The position numbers and the translations under genes are program-made. The notes under the pieces are model-generated. The model saw only the letters and a list, made by a program, of their open reading frames with translations. It made no database searches and was not told the DNA's origin. From assembly GCF_949987535.1 (NCBI RefSeq), contig NC_080065.1:42819239-42883238 (forward strand): a DNA stretch of 64,000 nt, read 5' to 3'. This stretch comes from Balaenoptera acutorostrata (lineage: Eukaryota; Chordata; Mammalia; Artiodactyla; Balaenopteridae). Positions 1-12,499 of the stretch are shown here, in pieces. Within the stretch, counting starts at the first letter, position 1. Each line of letters starts with the position of its first letter.

Positions 1-1030
1 GTGTACATACATCTATATACATACATATATGTATGTGTATTCACAATGGAGGCAAAAGTGAAAATATTATTGTGACATCAACATCTTTATAATTAAAGAT
101 GGCTATTCTACCACTTATGTTTCAGAACTCCATTCAATGAGATCTATAACTTCAAAATTCACTAACATGTCAAGAACTTATAAATTCCAGCAAGATATAA
201 TGTAAACAAAACAAAACAAAGCAAAACAAACCAAGGCACAAAAGGTCAAAAAAGAAAATAGAAGTGTTCTTTCAGGAGCATAGTTGGTTGTTCTTAACTT
301 TTCTATTGAACCAATGTATGGCAAAGCTCAGTACTAAAGTCCAAAATCCAGAACAGTCTGTGATATCATCAAACATTAGAAGGGAAAATATAAAGTTCTA
401 TGCCAACTATCTACTAATCTATTATCTCAACAAGTGGTGAAAACTTAAAGTCTATTAGCAGCAAATAATTCTGCCAATATCCTTCATAGTAGGGCAACTT
501 CTCCAGCAATTTTCATGATTAATTACCAGTGGCCAGCATTTTTATAATCTGTTCTGAATTTTGCAATATCTGAATGAACTTGGCTCTGACACATTTCTTA
601 TTTCCTTACTACCAGTAGGATGAAATACTTGTCCAGTTCATGCTGTGTCAAAGATGTGCTAATGTGTTTACACAAGTGCTTCAAGCAGCACCTGTCTTGA
701 ACACAGTGTATTACTTTTTTTCAGCCACAGTTGAACACATAAAATTTTTGGTATAGGAATGTAAAAGGAAGAAAAATAAAAATCAAAAATTTCTAACAAT
801 AATAGAGATTAAATTCCTTTGCAGAAGCACAGTCTGCTATTATAACATTAAAACCAGTTTCTTATTTTCTTTCACTACCTTTCCTCATTTCCACGAATTA
901 TATAGGTAGAAATTTTGATTAGTTTGTTTTTTCAAATGTTTTGAGAATGATAACTGAACTCGTTTTCATTCTTTTCCTCAATATGTATATTGAAAGTGAA
1001 AATAAAATTAATATGGTATCTCTTTTGACA
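1..1030. other. AT-rich unique sequence
   Basis: No gene or recognisable interspersed repeat is visible. There is a CAAAA-type A-rich patch at about 204-233 and TATG/TATA-rich sequence in the first 40 bases. All ORFs are short and broken by stops. Confidence 0.5.
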
Positions 1031-1051
1031 TTTATACACATATATTTTATA

Positions 1052-1082
<31 letters not shown>

Positions 1083-1107
1083 ATATATATAAATATATAT
1101 ATATAAA
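1031..1107. repeat. TA/TG compound microsatellite
   Basis: Alternating TATACA, TATG, an uninterrupted TG run and a TA run form a purine-pyrimidine alternating simple repeat. The 83-codon ORF across it is low-complexity translation (runs of YIYIY and CVCVCV) and is not a gene. Confidence 0.9.
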
Positions 1108-1910
1108 ATCTAGATTTTTTTCATGTGTAAGGCAATTAATACTTAAGAATCATCCAAAAGAAAAATGCACAATTATGACTAAGCTTTGTTAATATTTCAG
1201 ACTTCAAAAATTATTTACCTGAGGAATAAAAAACTTTACTTATGTAGTCTATGTTGTTTTTATTTGTGTTATTTTGAATTGTAAAGCAAATTTTAAAATA
1301 ATTCTTACTTCAGCTTCAAATGTTTATATAAAAAAACCTCATTTTCAATTCTAGAGAACATATGGTACATCTTTAGTGTCCTTTGCTAGCTCTTCAAATA
1401 AAAATAAGTTTAGTAATTATCATAGTTTCTAAATAAACATAAAATCAAATCTATTCCAACTAGTTACATGATTCTCATACTGAAAAATTTGGCTACAAAA
1501 AACCTTTTTTTTCCTAAGGAATTATAAAATGTTGCAATTGTAATGAACTATGGAATAAAAATGGAAGAGGGTAAATATATGTGAATATGAATCAATAGCA
1601 TTTTTTTAATGTAGGTAAACTAATCTAAAATAAAAACTGACTCAACTGCTAAATTGAAGCTGGTTTAAGCTCATTAGTTTTTATTCAGATCTTATAAAAG
1701 ACAAATATCTTTTACTATGCAATGTAAAAAACTTGTTAAAACTTTAATTGTATTACCATGTTTTCAGTTGCCATTCACTTTTTCTTAGAAGTTATGTCTA
1801 TGCTGAATGTTATAGCAAACAAATTCCTTAAAATGTTACAAGAGAATTGGGATTTGATCAAATGCTATTTCCAGCATGAAACAGGGTAAGCTGAAGCCTA
1901 AGACAAACTC
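1108..1910. other. AT-rich unique sequence
   Basis: Long T and A runs and many stops in all frames. Nothing recognised. Confidence 0.4.
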
Positions 1911-1917
1911 TGTGCAT

Positions 1918-2372
1918 TTTTTTTTAACATCTTTATTGGAGTATAATTGCTTTACAATGGTGTGTTAGTTTCTGCTGTACAACAAAGTGAATCAGCTATA
2001 CGTATACATATATCCCCATATCTCCTCCCTCTCGCGTCTCACTCTCACCCTCCCTATCCCACCCCTCTAGGTGGTCACAAAGCACACAGCTGACCTCCCT
2101 GTGCTATGCAGCTGCTTCCCACTAGCTATCTATTTTACATTTGGTAGTGTATATATGTCAATGCTACACTCTCACTTCGTCCCAGCTTCCCCTCTTCCTA
2201 CCCCGCCCCGTGTTCTCAAGCCTGTTCTCTAAGTCTGCATCTTTATTCCTACCCTGCCACTAGGTTCATCTTCGCTGTTTTTTTAGATTCTATATGTGTG
2301 CATTAGCATACGGTATTTGTTTTTCTCTTTCTGACTTACTTCACTCTGTATGACAGATTCTAGGTCCATCTT
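1918..2372 (-). mobile_element. LINE-1 3' end, 5'-truncated, antisense
   Basis: A poly-T start at 1918 is followed by the reverse complement of the artiodactyl/cetacean L1 3' UTR (short recognisable words are TATTGGAGTATAATTGC and GTTAGTTTCTGCTGTA). It runs into the antisense end of ORF2 (TTCTCTTTCTGACTTACTTC). Only about 455 bp remain of a roughly 6-kb element. A short possible target-site duplication, TGTGCAT, flanks it at 1911-1917 and 2373-2379. The same subfamily recurs at 9800 and 38406. Confidence 0.93.
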
Positions 2373-2386
2373 TGTGCATCATAACT

Positions 2387-4780
2387 GTAACTAAGTAGAT
2401 TAGAAATCTTAGGAAAAAATTCAATATAATAATGTAAATTAAACAGTTTTTAAATTTTCTGCCTTGGTATATATGAGACAGATTGAAACAGTGAGACAAA
2501 GACATAAACATTCATAGGGACACGGACTACCCTTGGTAGTAGGCATATGTTGAGAGCCAGGGTTGGGCCCAGAATAAGGGATAAAGGGCCAGCATATGGA
2601 GCTGAAAGTACTGTAAGAGCATGGTTTCAATTCTAAGTGCCACCATGGGGCTCATAGTAACCTTCATTGTTGAAAAGGAGTCACCAGCTGGATCAAGATT
2701 TGTAACCACATTAGAAGCAAGTTTTCTAGTTGTCAGTGCTTGGGGCAAAAGATTGTAAGAAGTGAACAGCTGTCTCCTTAGAGAAAAGAGATCAGCTTTG
2801 GTGAATTCTGTGACAGTTCTGTCACTGACTGAGGGGTTGATAGGGGTCACACAGATGAGAATTTAAAATGGGGCTCCAAGGTCAAAAGGGAAAAAGGAAA
2901 GTAAATTTTGAATATTTCTAGGACTGTTAGGTTAAAAGAAACTAATGTAAAAGCTAATTCTTACAACATGTTTGAAGAAAAGCAACAGCACACAATTTGA
3001 TTACTATTGAGTTATGACAGCACGCAGTAAGTTAAGTCTTACTTAAACAAAGACCTTACTTAAATAGGTCTTTGTTTCTAATATGTTCGATCATCACTTT
3101 GAGAAATAAATTAGTATTCTCACCTAAAAATTACAACTAAATATTCATTGTGCTTTGTCCAAAAATCTGTAATTCTACATAATGTGAAGAGCAATATTAT
3201 AAGAATATGAATTTCCAAAAGTGTACATTATAAATCCTACACTATTTTCAATGGCCCTCCCTATTGCATACTCCAGTTGAAAAGATGGTTATTAATTTGG
3301 AATCAAGGCAGTAGACATAACACCTTTCAACTAGATAACCCCATATTAATCACATAATTTTTTTTTCTTTCTGTATTGCTAAATTTGAGAAATTCTAAAA
3401 GAAGACAATGAGAAGAGTGAATGTAGGTGAGAATAAAGTTTAAGAGTTCCTTTGGAGCAGGTCAGAAATAATACAGGAAAGGTGGAGAATGAGAGAGAGC
3501 AGGAGAAAGAGAAATGGCGCATACGTGTACACCCATACAAGAGAAAAATGGACTAAGGGAACTTAGAAATGCTAAGAAAGAAAACAGTATGAAAGATGCA
3601 GCCATTGAATATATTTTACTGGTATTATACTTTTGGTCAGTTTTATTCTGAAGGAAACTCATTAGCAATGCATGTGCTTTGGGAGACCTTCTTGAGCTTC
3701 TTTTTGTCAAGAAGAATGTCATATAGCACATGCATTAGGCAGGGGTTATTTTTCGTAACAAAATGTTTCCATCAGCACTGATGAGGTGCTCTGGGTACCC
3801 ATGTTGCTGGCATTCACTAAATGCTTGATAGTAGTAATAATACCACAGATAACATCATTTAAGGAATAAAATTGGCCTTCACATATTTGCCTCTTCCCCA
3901 AAGACTAAAATGTCTTCCCTGGCCCTTTTCCATCTTATGTTATATGAACATTTTCCCATTAATGTGAGGGTAGCTCTACTTTGACGAATGCTTCCACTGC
4001 ACTCAGGAAGATAAAAAATAGGCCAAATCATAATCACTTGAGTTGTGTTCATGGAAAGGAATGCTATAGGTTCTCAAAACATTTTATTCATCATGTCTAA
4101 TGTAGCTAGTTTAGTTTCATTGACTGTCTGTACAATCTTTGATGCTAGATGGAGTATTTGCTATACTGAATCATGCAGCTAATTTCAGATTGTACGAGAC
4201 AGATGGAGTAGAACAAATGACATGAAGTAGGGTTATTGCTTTAATGAATATATATCCTATTTAAGATATGATAATAATCTATAAAAAAGTAGTCTAATGG
4301 TTGCCAAAGTGGCATTTAAGAAGCTAAATATATACAAAGAAAAGGAACAATAACACAGAAGAATAAAGAAGTTTAGAATTTGCAAACTACACTTGGAAAT
4401 TACATACATACAAATTGGTTATATAATAAGTATGTAACGATGATAGCAAATTTAAGATTTTACTGTTATATGTATAATTATCGAATCAAATTACTTGGAC
4501 ATTGAGTGAAGTGGTATCTGACTCTTTCACAGTCTTGTAAGGGAATTTAACCTTAGATTACCATTTGTTATTACTAAACTGTAAAGAGTGATAGAAGATA
4601 ATCTTTGAATATCTCTGATATTTTCTTTAAGGATCTGATACATTCTTATCAGATGTATCTGTTTGATTTCCTTCTCAGGGTTCTTGATCACTTTTGATTA
4701 TTTGTTTGAATCTGGAAATGCCCAAGAACCCCTGTGGGTATTCAAAACACCTGATCAAGGACAATGAGAAGAGGAAAAAG
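2387..4780. other. Unique AT-rich sequence
   Basis: No repeat family is recognised. A perfect 11-bp inverted repeat (AAACAAAGACC 3045-3055 and its complement 3067-3077) could form a hairpin with an 11-base loop. A 107-codon minus-strand ORF (2527-2850) has no recognisable domain, no visible splice context and no poly-A tail, so I do not call it a gene. Confidence 0.4.
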
Positions 4781-4816
4781 GCTTGACCCCTGTTGTGATT
4801 ACTCAAGGATCTACTG

Positions 4817-5034
4817 CAGGGCGAGTAAACTATAGTCTGCAGGGCCAGTCAGACTGCTCTGTTTTTGCGAATAAAGCTTTATGGAAACACAGCCATGTTC
4901 ACTCATTCACATATTGTCAATGGCAGTTTTCTCACTACAAGGGCAGAGTTGTGTACTCGGGACAAACCTTATGGTCTGCAAAGCCTAAAATATTTGCTAT
5001 TGGGCCCTTTATAGAAAAACTTTCCTGACCTCTG
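4817..5034. mobile_element. hAT-type non-autonomous DNA transposon fossil
   Basis: The element begins CAGGGCGAGTAAACTATAG and ends AAACTTTCCTGACCTCTG, matching the degenerate inverted termini of the CAGGGGTYGGCAAACT...CTG hAT group. The interior contains the typical GGAACACAGCC and AAAGCCTAAAATATTT words. It spans about 218 bp and has no coding capacity. The family name (a Charlie- or MER-numbered MITE) is not certain. A second copy of the family lies inverted at 12,109. Confidence 0.8.
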
Positions 5035-5209
5035 ATTTATTATAACAAAGTAGCTAAATTGTTCTAAATCTTACTCCACTCCACCCCCAACTCCTCAACC
5101 TCTTTTCTTCTTTCCTGCCTCATTAGCAAATACCTAGATCTTACTCCCTGACTACCATTCATTCATTGACTGACTACCTGTGCTCCAAGTTTTCACGTGA
5201 GAAATATTT

Positions 5210-5249
5210 AAAAAAAAAAAAAAATATATATATATATGCATATATATAT
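5210..5249. repeat. A-run followed by TA repeat
   Basis: An A15 stretch runs into (TA)n with one GCA interruption. It is an ordinary simple repeat that could be polymorphic. Confidence 0.9.
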
Positions 5250-5344
5250 CCTAAAATGATGTTTCAGTTTGAATGACTTTCAGAGACAACCAGAAAATTC
5301 TAATACCAATTTAATGTACATAACATTTAAAAATAATAATAACA

Positions 5345-5575
5345 AACGTGTATAGCACTTACTAAGTTCCAATCATGGTTCTGAGTATATTACTATGTTA
5401 ACTTATTTCATTCTTGCCACACTCCCTTGGAGAGAAACATCATCCTCATCCCCTTTTGGGGGATGAAGAAATTGGGCACAGAGATTTTAAGTAATTTATT
5501 CAAAGTAACATAGCTAAATGGGAGGCAAAAATGGAATTGGAACCCAGGCCAGCAGAATAATCAACAGGGTCTATA
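5345..5575 (-). mobile_element. MIR SINE, antisense, degraded
   Basis: The order of words AGCACTTACTAAGT, ACTTATTTCATTCTTGCCA, GATGAAGAAATTGGGCACAGAG, TAAGTAATTTATTCAAAGTAAC and GGAACCCAGGCC reproduces the reverse complement of the mammalian MIR consensus. High divergence fits its Mesozoic age. Confidence 0.8.
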
Positions 5576-8089
5576 GCCTTATTGTATTATCTATTGGCCA
5601 ATGAATGTGCTTTATATTTTAATCAGTGTTATCATTCCCCTGCTAAGATTACTATCTCTCATTCTCATATGTTATCATAAAGCTTAATGTAAGCCAGGTG
5701 ATACATTAATAATTAGAGGTTTCCATCTAATACATGGAGATATGTCTTTAACTTTTTAGTACTTAGTAATTCTCAGAAAACATTAAAAGGACACTTAACA
5801 GTGAAGACAGAGGAGGAGAAGAGTGATGATACTCTGAGCCTTATGTGACATTGAATTGAGATTGAGAATGAGATTAAATATTTTCCAGATAGTATAGAAT
5901 TTCTTGATGAGAAAGAGATGGAGCATTTCTAGTTCTTTCATCACAAATCTTACTAGAAAATGTCATAAATAAAATAATTTTACTATTACATGTATTTTTC
6001 ATATGAAGCATACATTGATGAAACACAGAAAAATAAATGAGCCTATAACAATAAATAACAGAGAGAAATTTACTTGGATGATATAGCCATCAGCATCAGA
6101 AAGAATGAATTCACCTAACTACAGAAATAAACCATCATTGAAAAATAAATCCCTAAAACCTAAAGGGAGGTACATTATTCAGGCATTATTATTAGTCGAA
6201 ATAACAATTGGAAAAGGAAATGATAAGTTTGGGAAAATGACTCTCTAATTTCACACTAAGCCACATTTAATTACTCTATAAGTAAAATAGCTGGGAAAAA
6301 ATATGTAAGCTCTGACTGTCAGTAAAACATCTTGAGAATTCTCTAGTTTATCAATTTTTCTTCCTTTTGTCAAGAACACACCTAAACTATTCAAATATAA
6401 AAACTTATCTCACCTCTAAACTCACATAATTGTTTTTGATTTATGAGCCTTTCTTCATAATCCATTGTTTGAGAATCCCCTCTTACTTGGTCTTTGATAC
6501 ACAAAAATAAAATAATACACCTACTTTTTTCTAGGAAATTATCTAATGGTTAGTAAATGTTTCTTTTTTTAAACTAAGGTCTGAAAGGAACTGAACAGCT
6601 ATTGTGTGATATGGCTAGTGCTCAATTAATTTTATTCTATATCATTGCATAGTCATCTTGAAAATGAAAAATGCTATCCAGCCAAAAAAATACTGCTTTG
6701 TACATTTAATAAAAATATTAGCTACGTAGATCAACCTTGAAAAAAATTAAATTTTACCGGATTAAAATTTTGTTACAATAGTTGTTTTTATAATACTTGT
6801 TCAAAAACACTTAAACATTCACATCTGATGGAGGGATAAATCTGTTAAAAGGGGTTTAAAGCACAACCACTCTCAACTAAGCTGGCCTTTGTCAGCACGC
6901 ACTTGACATCTGAATGAGTGTATTCTCTGTGTGGTGAGGGGTCAACACAATAAAATGGCTGTCATTGAATCATTGAGTGGTTTTGGAGAATACTACCAAA
7001 ATGCTGCCTAGGTGTTCTGACACTGATTGGTGGAGAGGTCACTTTCACCTGAGTGACCTATGGGACCTCATGGTCAAGAAGACACAAAGAATAGTTAACA
7101 AACCCAGAGACAGTAAATAGTGAAGCAGTTCTTCCTTGACCAGTGTTTTGTATATAACCAAAGTCTATTTTAGAACTATGGGAAGAATGTGAACACATTT
7201 GAACGGATGAGAATTTTCTGACCCAAATCCCAATCTGATTCAACAACAGGAAATTTATTATGCTAACTATTTTTAATATTGTTATTGTTGTTTTTTAAAA
7301 TGTTGAAAATATATAAGATTTCCATTGAAGAAAAGGATCAGCCACTTAAGAGTAGATTAGAAACCCACTGCACTAAAGAAATAAATACGTTTCTGAGACT
7401 GTCTCAACATTTAAGATATAGTTATGTACTAAATAAATTTCTTAAATTATAAGGTGATTTGACACAAGATGACTTTATAAACAGACTATGTCTTCAAAGG
7501 TCTGTTTTAAAAATTAGGCAGAGTATAAAACAACCTACATGTAATCTCAGAATTAGATATGATAGTAATTTTGTTTTAAAATGATATAATTATTTAGATT
7601 TAGGATTTTTGTAAAATAGCTTAATTATTACTCCAGATAAGAAAAGGGTATGTATTATAGACCCAAAGATACTAAAGACCATTTTTAGAAATTCCTGTAA
7701 ATAGATTTAATAACTAAATCTATAGATAACAAATATTGCTGTGGTTTACCAAAAAGATACGTAGATTGATTGGGAGACTCAGAAAGAGTGACTTGCAATT
7801 AATCTCCAATAAAATTTGTTTAAAAATCAAGAGTGATCATTTAGAAGCCAACACAGTTTCCAAAGGGTAGATAACACCTTTTCCAGCATGCTTTGATATA
7901 GTTCTTTAAGCATGAAGAGCCCTCATATGGACATCAGATTAACAAACCTACTTCTGGCCTTTTCCTCAGTTCAATTTCTTTCTTTGGTTTCTTATTCAAC
8001 AAGGCTCTGCATTAATTCGTGAGTTCAGTGTTACAGTTATGATTAAAGAAACTGTCTCTTCATTATTTCGGTCCTACAAAACTTTTGCC
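5576..8089. other. Unique AT-rich sequence
   Basis: Mostly featureless. A somewhat GC-richer part (about 6,860-7,250) contains a 62-codon minus-strand ORF, but no repeat family or domain is recognised. Confidence 0.4.
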
Positions 8090-8440
8090 GGCTAGGTTAT
8101 AAGAGGAGGATATTCAGGTGATGTTTAAAAAAATTAAATTTTCATTTTTAAGATGGAGTTTAAACTTGGGCATCAAGAGTCTGTTTTGAACAGAGTGTTT
8201 GGGACAGAGTGTATGTAGAGTTCATCCGGGTGCTTGATTGTCTGGCGGGTCTTCTGGATGAAATGTAGTTTGCTCGAAGTGTTCAATTAAAGTAAATTAA
8301 ATGCAAAGCAAAAGTTCTAGCAGAAAGCTCTGTAGACTTGGTAATTGTGCCCGTGGTCATAATTTTTAATACAAATTAGATTGGCATTAATTACAATGTA
8401 ATATATTAGTTGTTTAAATTCCTGCTTCCTCTCCAAGATC
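8090..8440. other. Unique stretch, possible conserved non-coding element
   Basis: Moderate-complexity sequence containing CpG-bearing words (TCATCCGGGTGC, GTCTGGCGGGTC) and clustered homeodomain-type cores (GGCATTAATTACAATG). It has no repeat signature and no ORF. The appearance resembles deeply conserved enhancers, but conservation cannot be seen in a single sequence. Confidence 0.2.
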
Positions 8441-8469
8441 CACTCATTAATTTACAGGACATCATGGAC

Positions 8470-8645
8470 TTGACGTCTGACAGACACAATGCTGATTCTG
8501 AGTGTCAGAGTGGTGAATCAGCCAGAAATAGTCCCTCCTTCATGGAGTTTATAGTCTTATAAAGTCTTCAAGGCAGAAAATTAGTCTTATTCATTTAATT
8601 GTATGATAAGTATATACAATAGGTGCTTAATACACATTTATGAAT
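8470..8645. mobile_element. L2/MIR remnants
   Basis: The part around CTCCTTCATGGAGTTTATAGTCTTATA resembles antisense L2. The part around AATAGGTGCTTAATACACATTTATGAAT resembles a forward L2/MIR 3' end. Both are short and heavily diverged. Confidence 0.35.
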
Positions 8646-9169
8646 CCTGATTAAAAATTTATAAAGTATATGTATCATATTTTTTAAATTTTGAATTGCT
8701 TGGATTAAAAAAACCAAGTGCTTAATTTAGTATGATGGCTGAAGTATCCTTTATGCATTATGTGACAATCAGCAATTAGAAAAATTCCAGGAATTTCTTA
8801 AATTAAATATAGAATTAAGTAAAGGACACAGTTTAGGGCTTTAAAAACTTTGAGACAATCCAAAACTGAGTTAACACCAATGATAAAGAACAGTATTGAC
8901 AACGAACGCCCTAAACGAATTTGCAGATGTAAGTTGGTCCTTAAACACTGTCTAAATATAAGGCAAACATATGAGCCTTAACAATCCCTTTAAAAACAAA
9001 TCCTAAATACTTACAACCAAAGGATAAACTCCAAGGCTACTACATTTCAGTAGTTCCCTTCAACCCATTTTCTCTAAACTGGCTTGTGTTTTTCTGTTTC
9101 TGCTGCTATTTTTTTGTTTTGTTTAGTTTTTTTTTTCCTTCTCTTTCCCCTGAGAGAAGGGTAGAGTGG
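8646..9169. other. AT-rich unique sequence
   Basis: No gene or repeat is recognised apart from a T-rich patch at about 9,105-9,140. Confidence 0.4.
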
Positions 9170-9600
9170 TGGGAGAGCTGGCAATTCTCTGGGTTACAGG
9201 ATAAATCCTGCTTGGCTACACGTGACTGCCTCATTTAGCAGCTGGTAATTCTGTGCAGCAATGCTCAGCACTTGCTCTTACAGTCTTTTATGTAATATAA
9301 TATATATTTTTAAAATTGATTGTAATTTTTTTAGCACTTTGGGGGCTGCTGGTGGTCTCTTTTTCAGGCTAAATAGACCAACTGCTGCTGCTAAAAGAGT
9401 TTATTCGACCACCCACACTCAGAAGCACAACCTCCTTCTCCCCGTGTCCCCTGAAGTAGCAGTCAGCAAGGCCTGTGCAGTAATAACTGTGAGCAGACTT
9501 CAGGCTCAGAAAAATGTCACAGCTTGATCCCCAGAGCCTCCAGTGCCCCCATTCAATTAGTGATCAACTGCATGATGCACCCTGAAACTTAAAATGAAAG
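9170..9600. other. Unique stretch, possible conserved non-coding element
   Basis: More balanced base composition than its surroundings, no repeat signature, and enhancer-like words such as CAATTAGTGATCAACTGC and GCTCAGCACTTGC. A pyrimidine tract ending in CAG at about 9,366 looks like a splice acceptor, but the downstream frames do not yield a recognisable exon. Confidence 0.2.
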
Positions 9601-9799
9601 CCCTGGATTCATGGCCAAAAATACAAACTCCCTACTGGCTCTTTCTGTGGGAGTTATTGAAGTTCTCCGTTAGCTCACAGACGGTTACCTACCTTCTCCT
9701 TCTGTCCTGGATAGCAAAGAAAAAAGGCACAACTGTAACATTTTGTGCACAAAGACCTTGCCTGGGATGCAGAAAGACTTAAAAACAGCAGGCATATAC

Positions 9800-10325
9800 T
9801 TTTTTTTTTTTTTAACATCTGTATTGGAGTATAATTGCTCCACAATGGTGTGTTAGTTTCTGCTGTATAACAAAGTAAATCAGCTATACATATACATATA
9901 TCCCCATACCTCCTCCCTCTTGCGTCTCCCTCCCACCCTCCCTATCCCACCCCTCTAGGTGGTCACAAAGCACCGAGCTGATCTCCCTGTGCTATGCGGC
10001 TGCTTCCCACTAGCTATCTATTTTACATTTGGTAGTGTATATATGTCCATGCCACTCTCTCACTTCGTCCCAGCTTACCCTTCCCCCTCCCCGTGTCCTC
10101 AAGTCCATTCTCTACATCTGTCTCTTTATTCCTGTCCTGCCCCTAGGTTCATCAGAACCTTTTTTTTTTTTTTAGATTCCATATATATGTGTTAGCATAC
10201 GGTATTTGTTTTTCTCTTTCTGACTTACTTCACTCTGTATGACAGACTCTAAGTCCATCCACCTCACCACAAATAACTCAATTTTGTTTCTTTTTATAGC
10301 TGAGTAATATTCCATTGTATATATG
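9800..10325 (-). mobile_element. LINE-1 3' end, antisense, with target-site duplication
   Basis: A poly-T of about 14 is followed by the antisense L1 3' UTR and the antisense ORF2 end, up to GAGTAATATTCCATTGTATA. The element is bounded by a perfect 10-bp target-site duplication, AGGCATATAC, at 9790-9799 and 10326-10335. It is a 5'-truncated copy of the subfamily seen at 1918. The 78-codon ORF inside is antisense to the L1 and is not a gene. Confidence 0.96.
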
Positions 10326-10500
10326 AGGCATATACATTTTAAAACAACATTTGACAGATAAAGTCAAGTGATAAAATATAGTGAACTTATTTATAATTAT
10401 CTCTGGTGTTGGAGGCGAGCAAAGCAGGGGGACCCAGAACAGAGGTATGCCGGCTAACCAAATTGCGTTTCATTTTGCTCTGAAACCACAGAATTTGACA

Positions 10501-10538
10501 GTGTGTGTCTGTGTCTGTGTGTGCGTGTGTACGTGTGC
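10501..10538. repeat. Imperfect GT microsatellite
   Basis: GTGTGTGTCTGTGTCTGTGT continues into a GCGT/ACGT-interrupted TG run. Confidence 0.9.
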
Positions 10539-10541
10539 AAA

Positions 10542-12050
10542 TTACAGTAAGAGGTGATGACTTTCAGGCCCAGATCAATACAGAGGAATAGGGAAAACAA
10601 CACTGCATTAAAATTTTGTTATAAATATTTCCTCTCCACTCCAAGGCAAAAAGGACATCTGGTTGTCCCCAGAGGATCACATACAAAATACTGAGTGACC
10701 TTCCTGGGTCTACATTAGAGAGGCCCAGTAGAAAGTGGACCAAGAGTTTTGGGTCACAGGAAGATAGGGTAGTAAACACATGTAGAAATTTGCATCCATA
10801 TCAATAATCATTAATATTGGCAGCTTTTTTGGGTGACTAGATGCTCTTATGATCCCTGGCCCATAAGGGACTTCTCATACCCTGAGTTTATGTGTTTTTC
10901 CAATAAAATCTAATTTTCTACACTTTCAAATGTTGCTGTTATTCTGGTAGAAGAGTTCAAAAAGCAGTAAAGCATTTCCTTTAGTTGCTGCCATATTTTA
11001 AAATTATCTATTTTTTCCTATAGTATGAAACAATAAATGTAATATAAATGGCATATAAGCAGAGATATGCTATATATTTTGACACATATGTTAAATCTTG
11101 GTTCCAGAATTATTTTGGTTGATAATTAAATTTATCATAATAGAACTTCAAAGACAACACCTCCTCTCTACCCAATAAATTAGAAGACTCAATCATGCAA
11201 GCAAGTTGTAGATCCTATTAATTTTAGAGTCAGACTCACAACTTATTTTTGTACATGAAATCTTGTCTAGTAATTCAAACCTATAATACCTGAGTTTATT
11301 TTTACCCTTTTAAAATTTCTAGTTTACTACCCTTTTGTAACATATGGTTTATTTCTTGACTAGGGAGGTTAACAGAAGTTCAGTGAATCTAAAGTTCCAT
11401 CAGATATGTGTGTTCACCATGGCTGAGGAACAGACATGCTGAGAAAAGAAGAGACTTCCTCAAGCTAAAGAATCTCTCTTCAAATAATTAGCAGTGATGA
11501 GCAGGCAAAGAAATCCTTGTTTAATAAGTGAATCACTTTTCTTAAAATTTTACACAAATGAAATACAAAATTTTAAAAGCAAATAATATGATGGATCATA
11601 TCAATTAACATAAAAATGTAACTTTTTTATTAGGTAGAGAATAGTATTTAAGATTTAAAGATGCAGACATAGAGATTTTTATTTTTAACTCTACCTTATA
11701 CAGGTGGAGAAAAAAAGAATTGTCTTTCATTTTTCTATTACAAAAATGACAAAATGGTATATGGAAAAATCAACAGAGAAGTAAAAGAAGGTAAAGCCTA
11801 GATTTTTAACAAGTCTTTGTAGTATAAGATTTGATAGAACTTTTGTTATAACTCTTTCTTTCCCTTTTTACTGATGTCATAAACCATTGTGTGTTCAAAA
11901 ACAATTAGGAACAGCAACATGGAGAAGAATTGTATAGCCCAGATTCTCTTCTTTTAATAAAATTTTGTAATATATTACTAACTTTTCCCCCAGGGTTTTG
12001 AGAAGCCACTGATATATTTGGGGTACAGGGCTATGGACTATGGAATGTGC
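10542..12050. other. Unique AT-rich sequence
   Basis: No gene or repeat family recognised. A small CA-rich patch (ACACACAAACACACACAC) lies just downstream, at about 12,062-12,081. Confidence 0.4.
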
Positions 12051-12108
12051 ATGCGTATATATACACACAAACACACACACAGAATAACGTCTATACATTA
12101 GAGCAAAT

Positions 12109-12306
12109 GCTGCCAAAAATGTTCTTTAAAGGGTCATATAGTATAAATTTTAAGTTGTTTTAGGCTTTGTGAGCCAGAAGGTCTCTGTTGCAACTACCCA
12201 CCTTTTCACTGCCATGGGAAAGCAGCCCTAGATGATATGTGAACAGATGAGAATGGCTGTGTTCCAACAAACCTTTATTCAGAAAAGTAGGCTGCGGGAG
12301 TGACAT
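12109..12306. mobile_element. hAT-type DNA transposon fossil, second copy, inverted
   Basis: TTCTTTAAAGGGTCATATAG, TTTTAGGCTTTGTGAGCC, AAGGTCTCTGTTGCAACTAC, AAAGCAGCC and GAATGGCTGTGTTCC are the reverse complement of the order seen in the element at 4817. The far terminus is not recognisable, so this copy is truncated or eroded. The 84-codon minus-strand ORF over it is not a gene. Confidence 0.75.
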
Positions 12307-12499
12307 TGGTGAATGATAGAATAAGGACCTCCAAAAATTTTCTCCTCCATAAAAGCAAGGAAAAATGGCAAAATTATCAGGATCGAATTTTTCACTACTC
12401 TGGAAATTAATCAAAGGCTTGCAGCAATTCAGGGAGTATCTACTGAAAAATAAATGGCTGAAAATTTCAGTAAGAACAGTGAGCTTTGGGTTATTTTAA

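Noticed and set aside
9959..10195. ORF MVTKHRADLPVLCGCFPLAI..., also at 38519-38746 on the minus strand
   Set aside because: The same peptide recurs because both lie antisense to the same L1 3' UTR. It is a repeat artefact.
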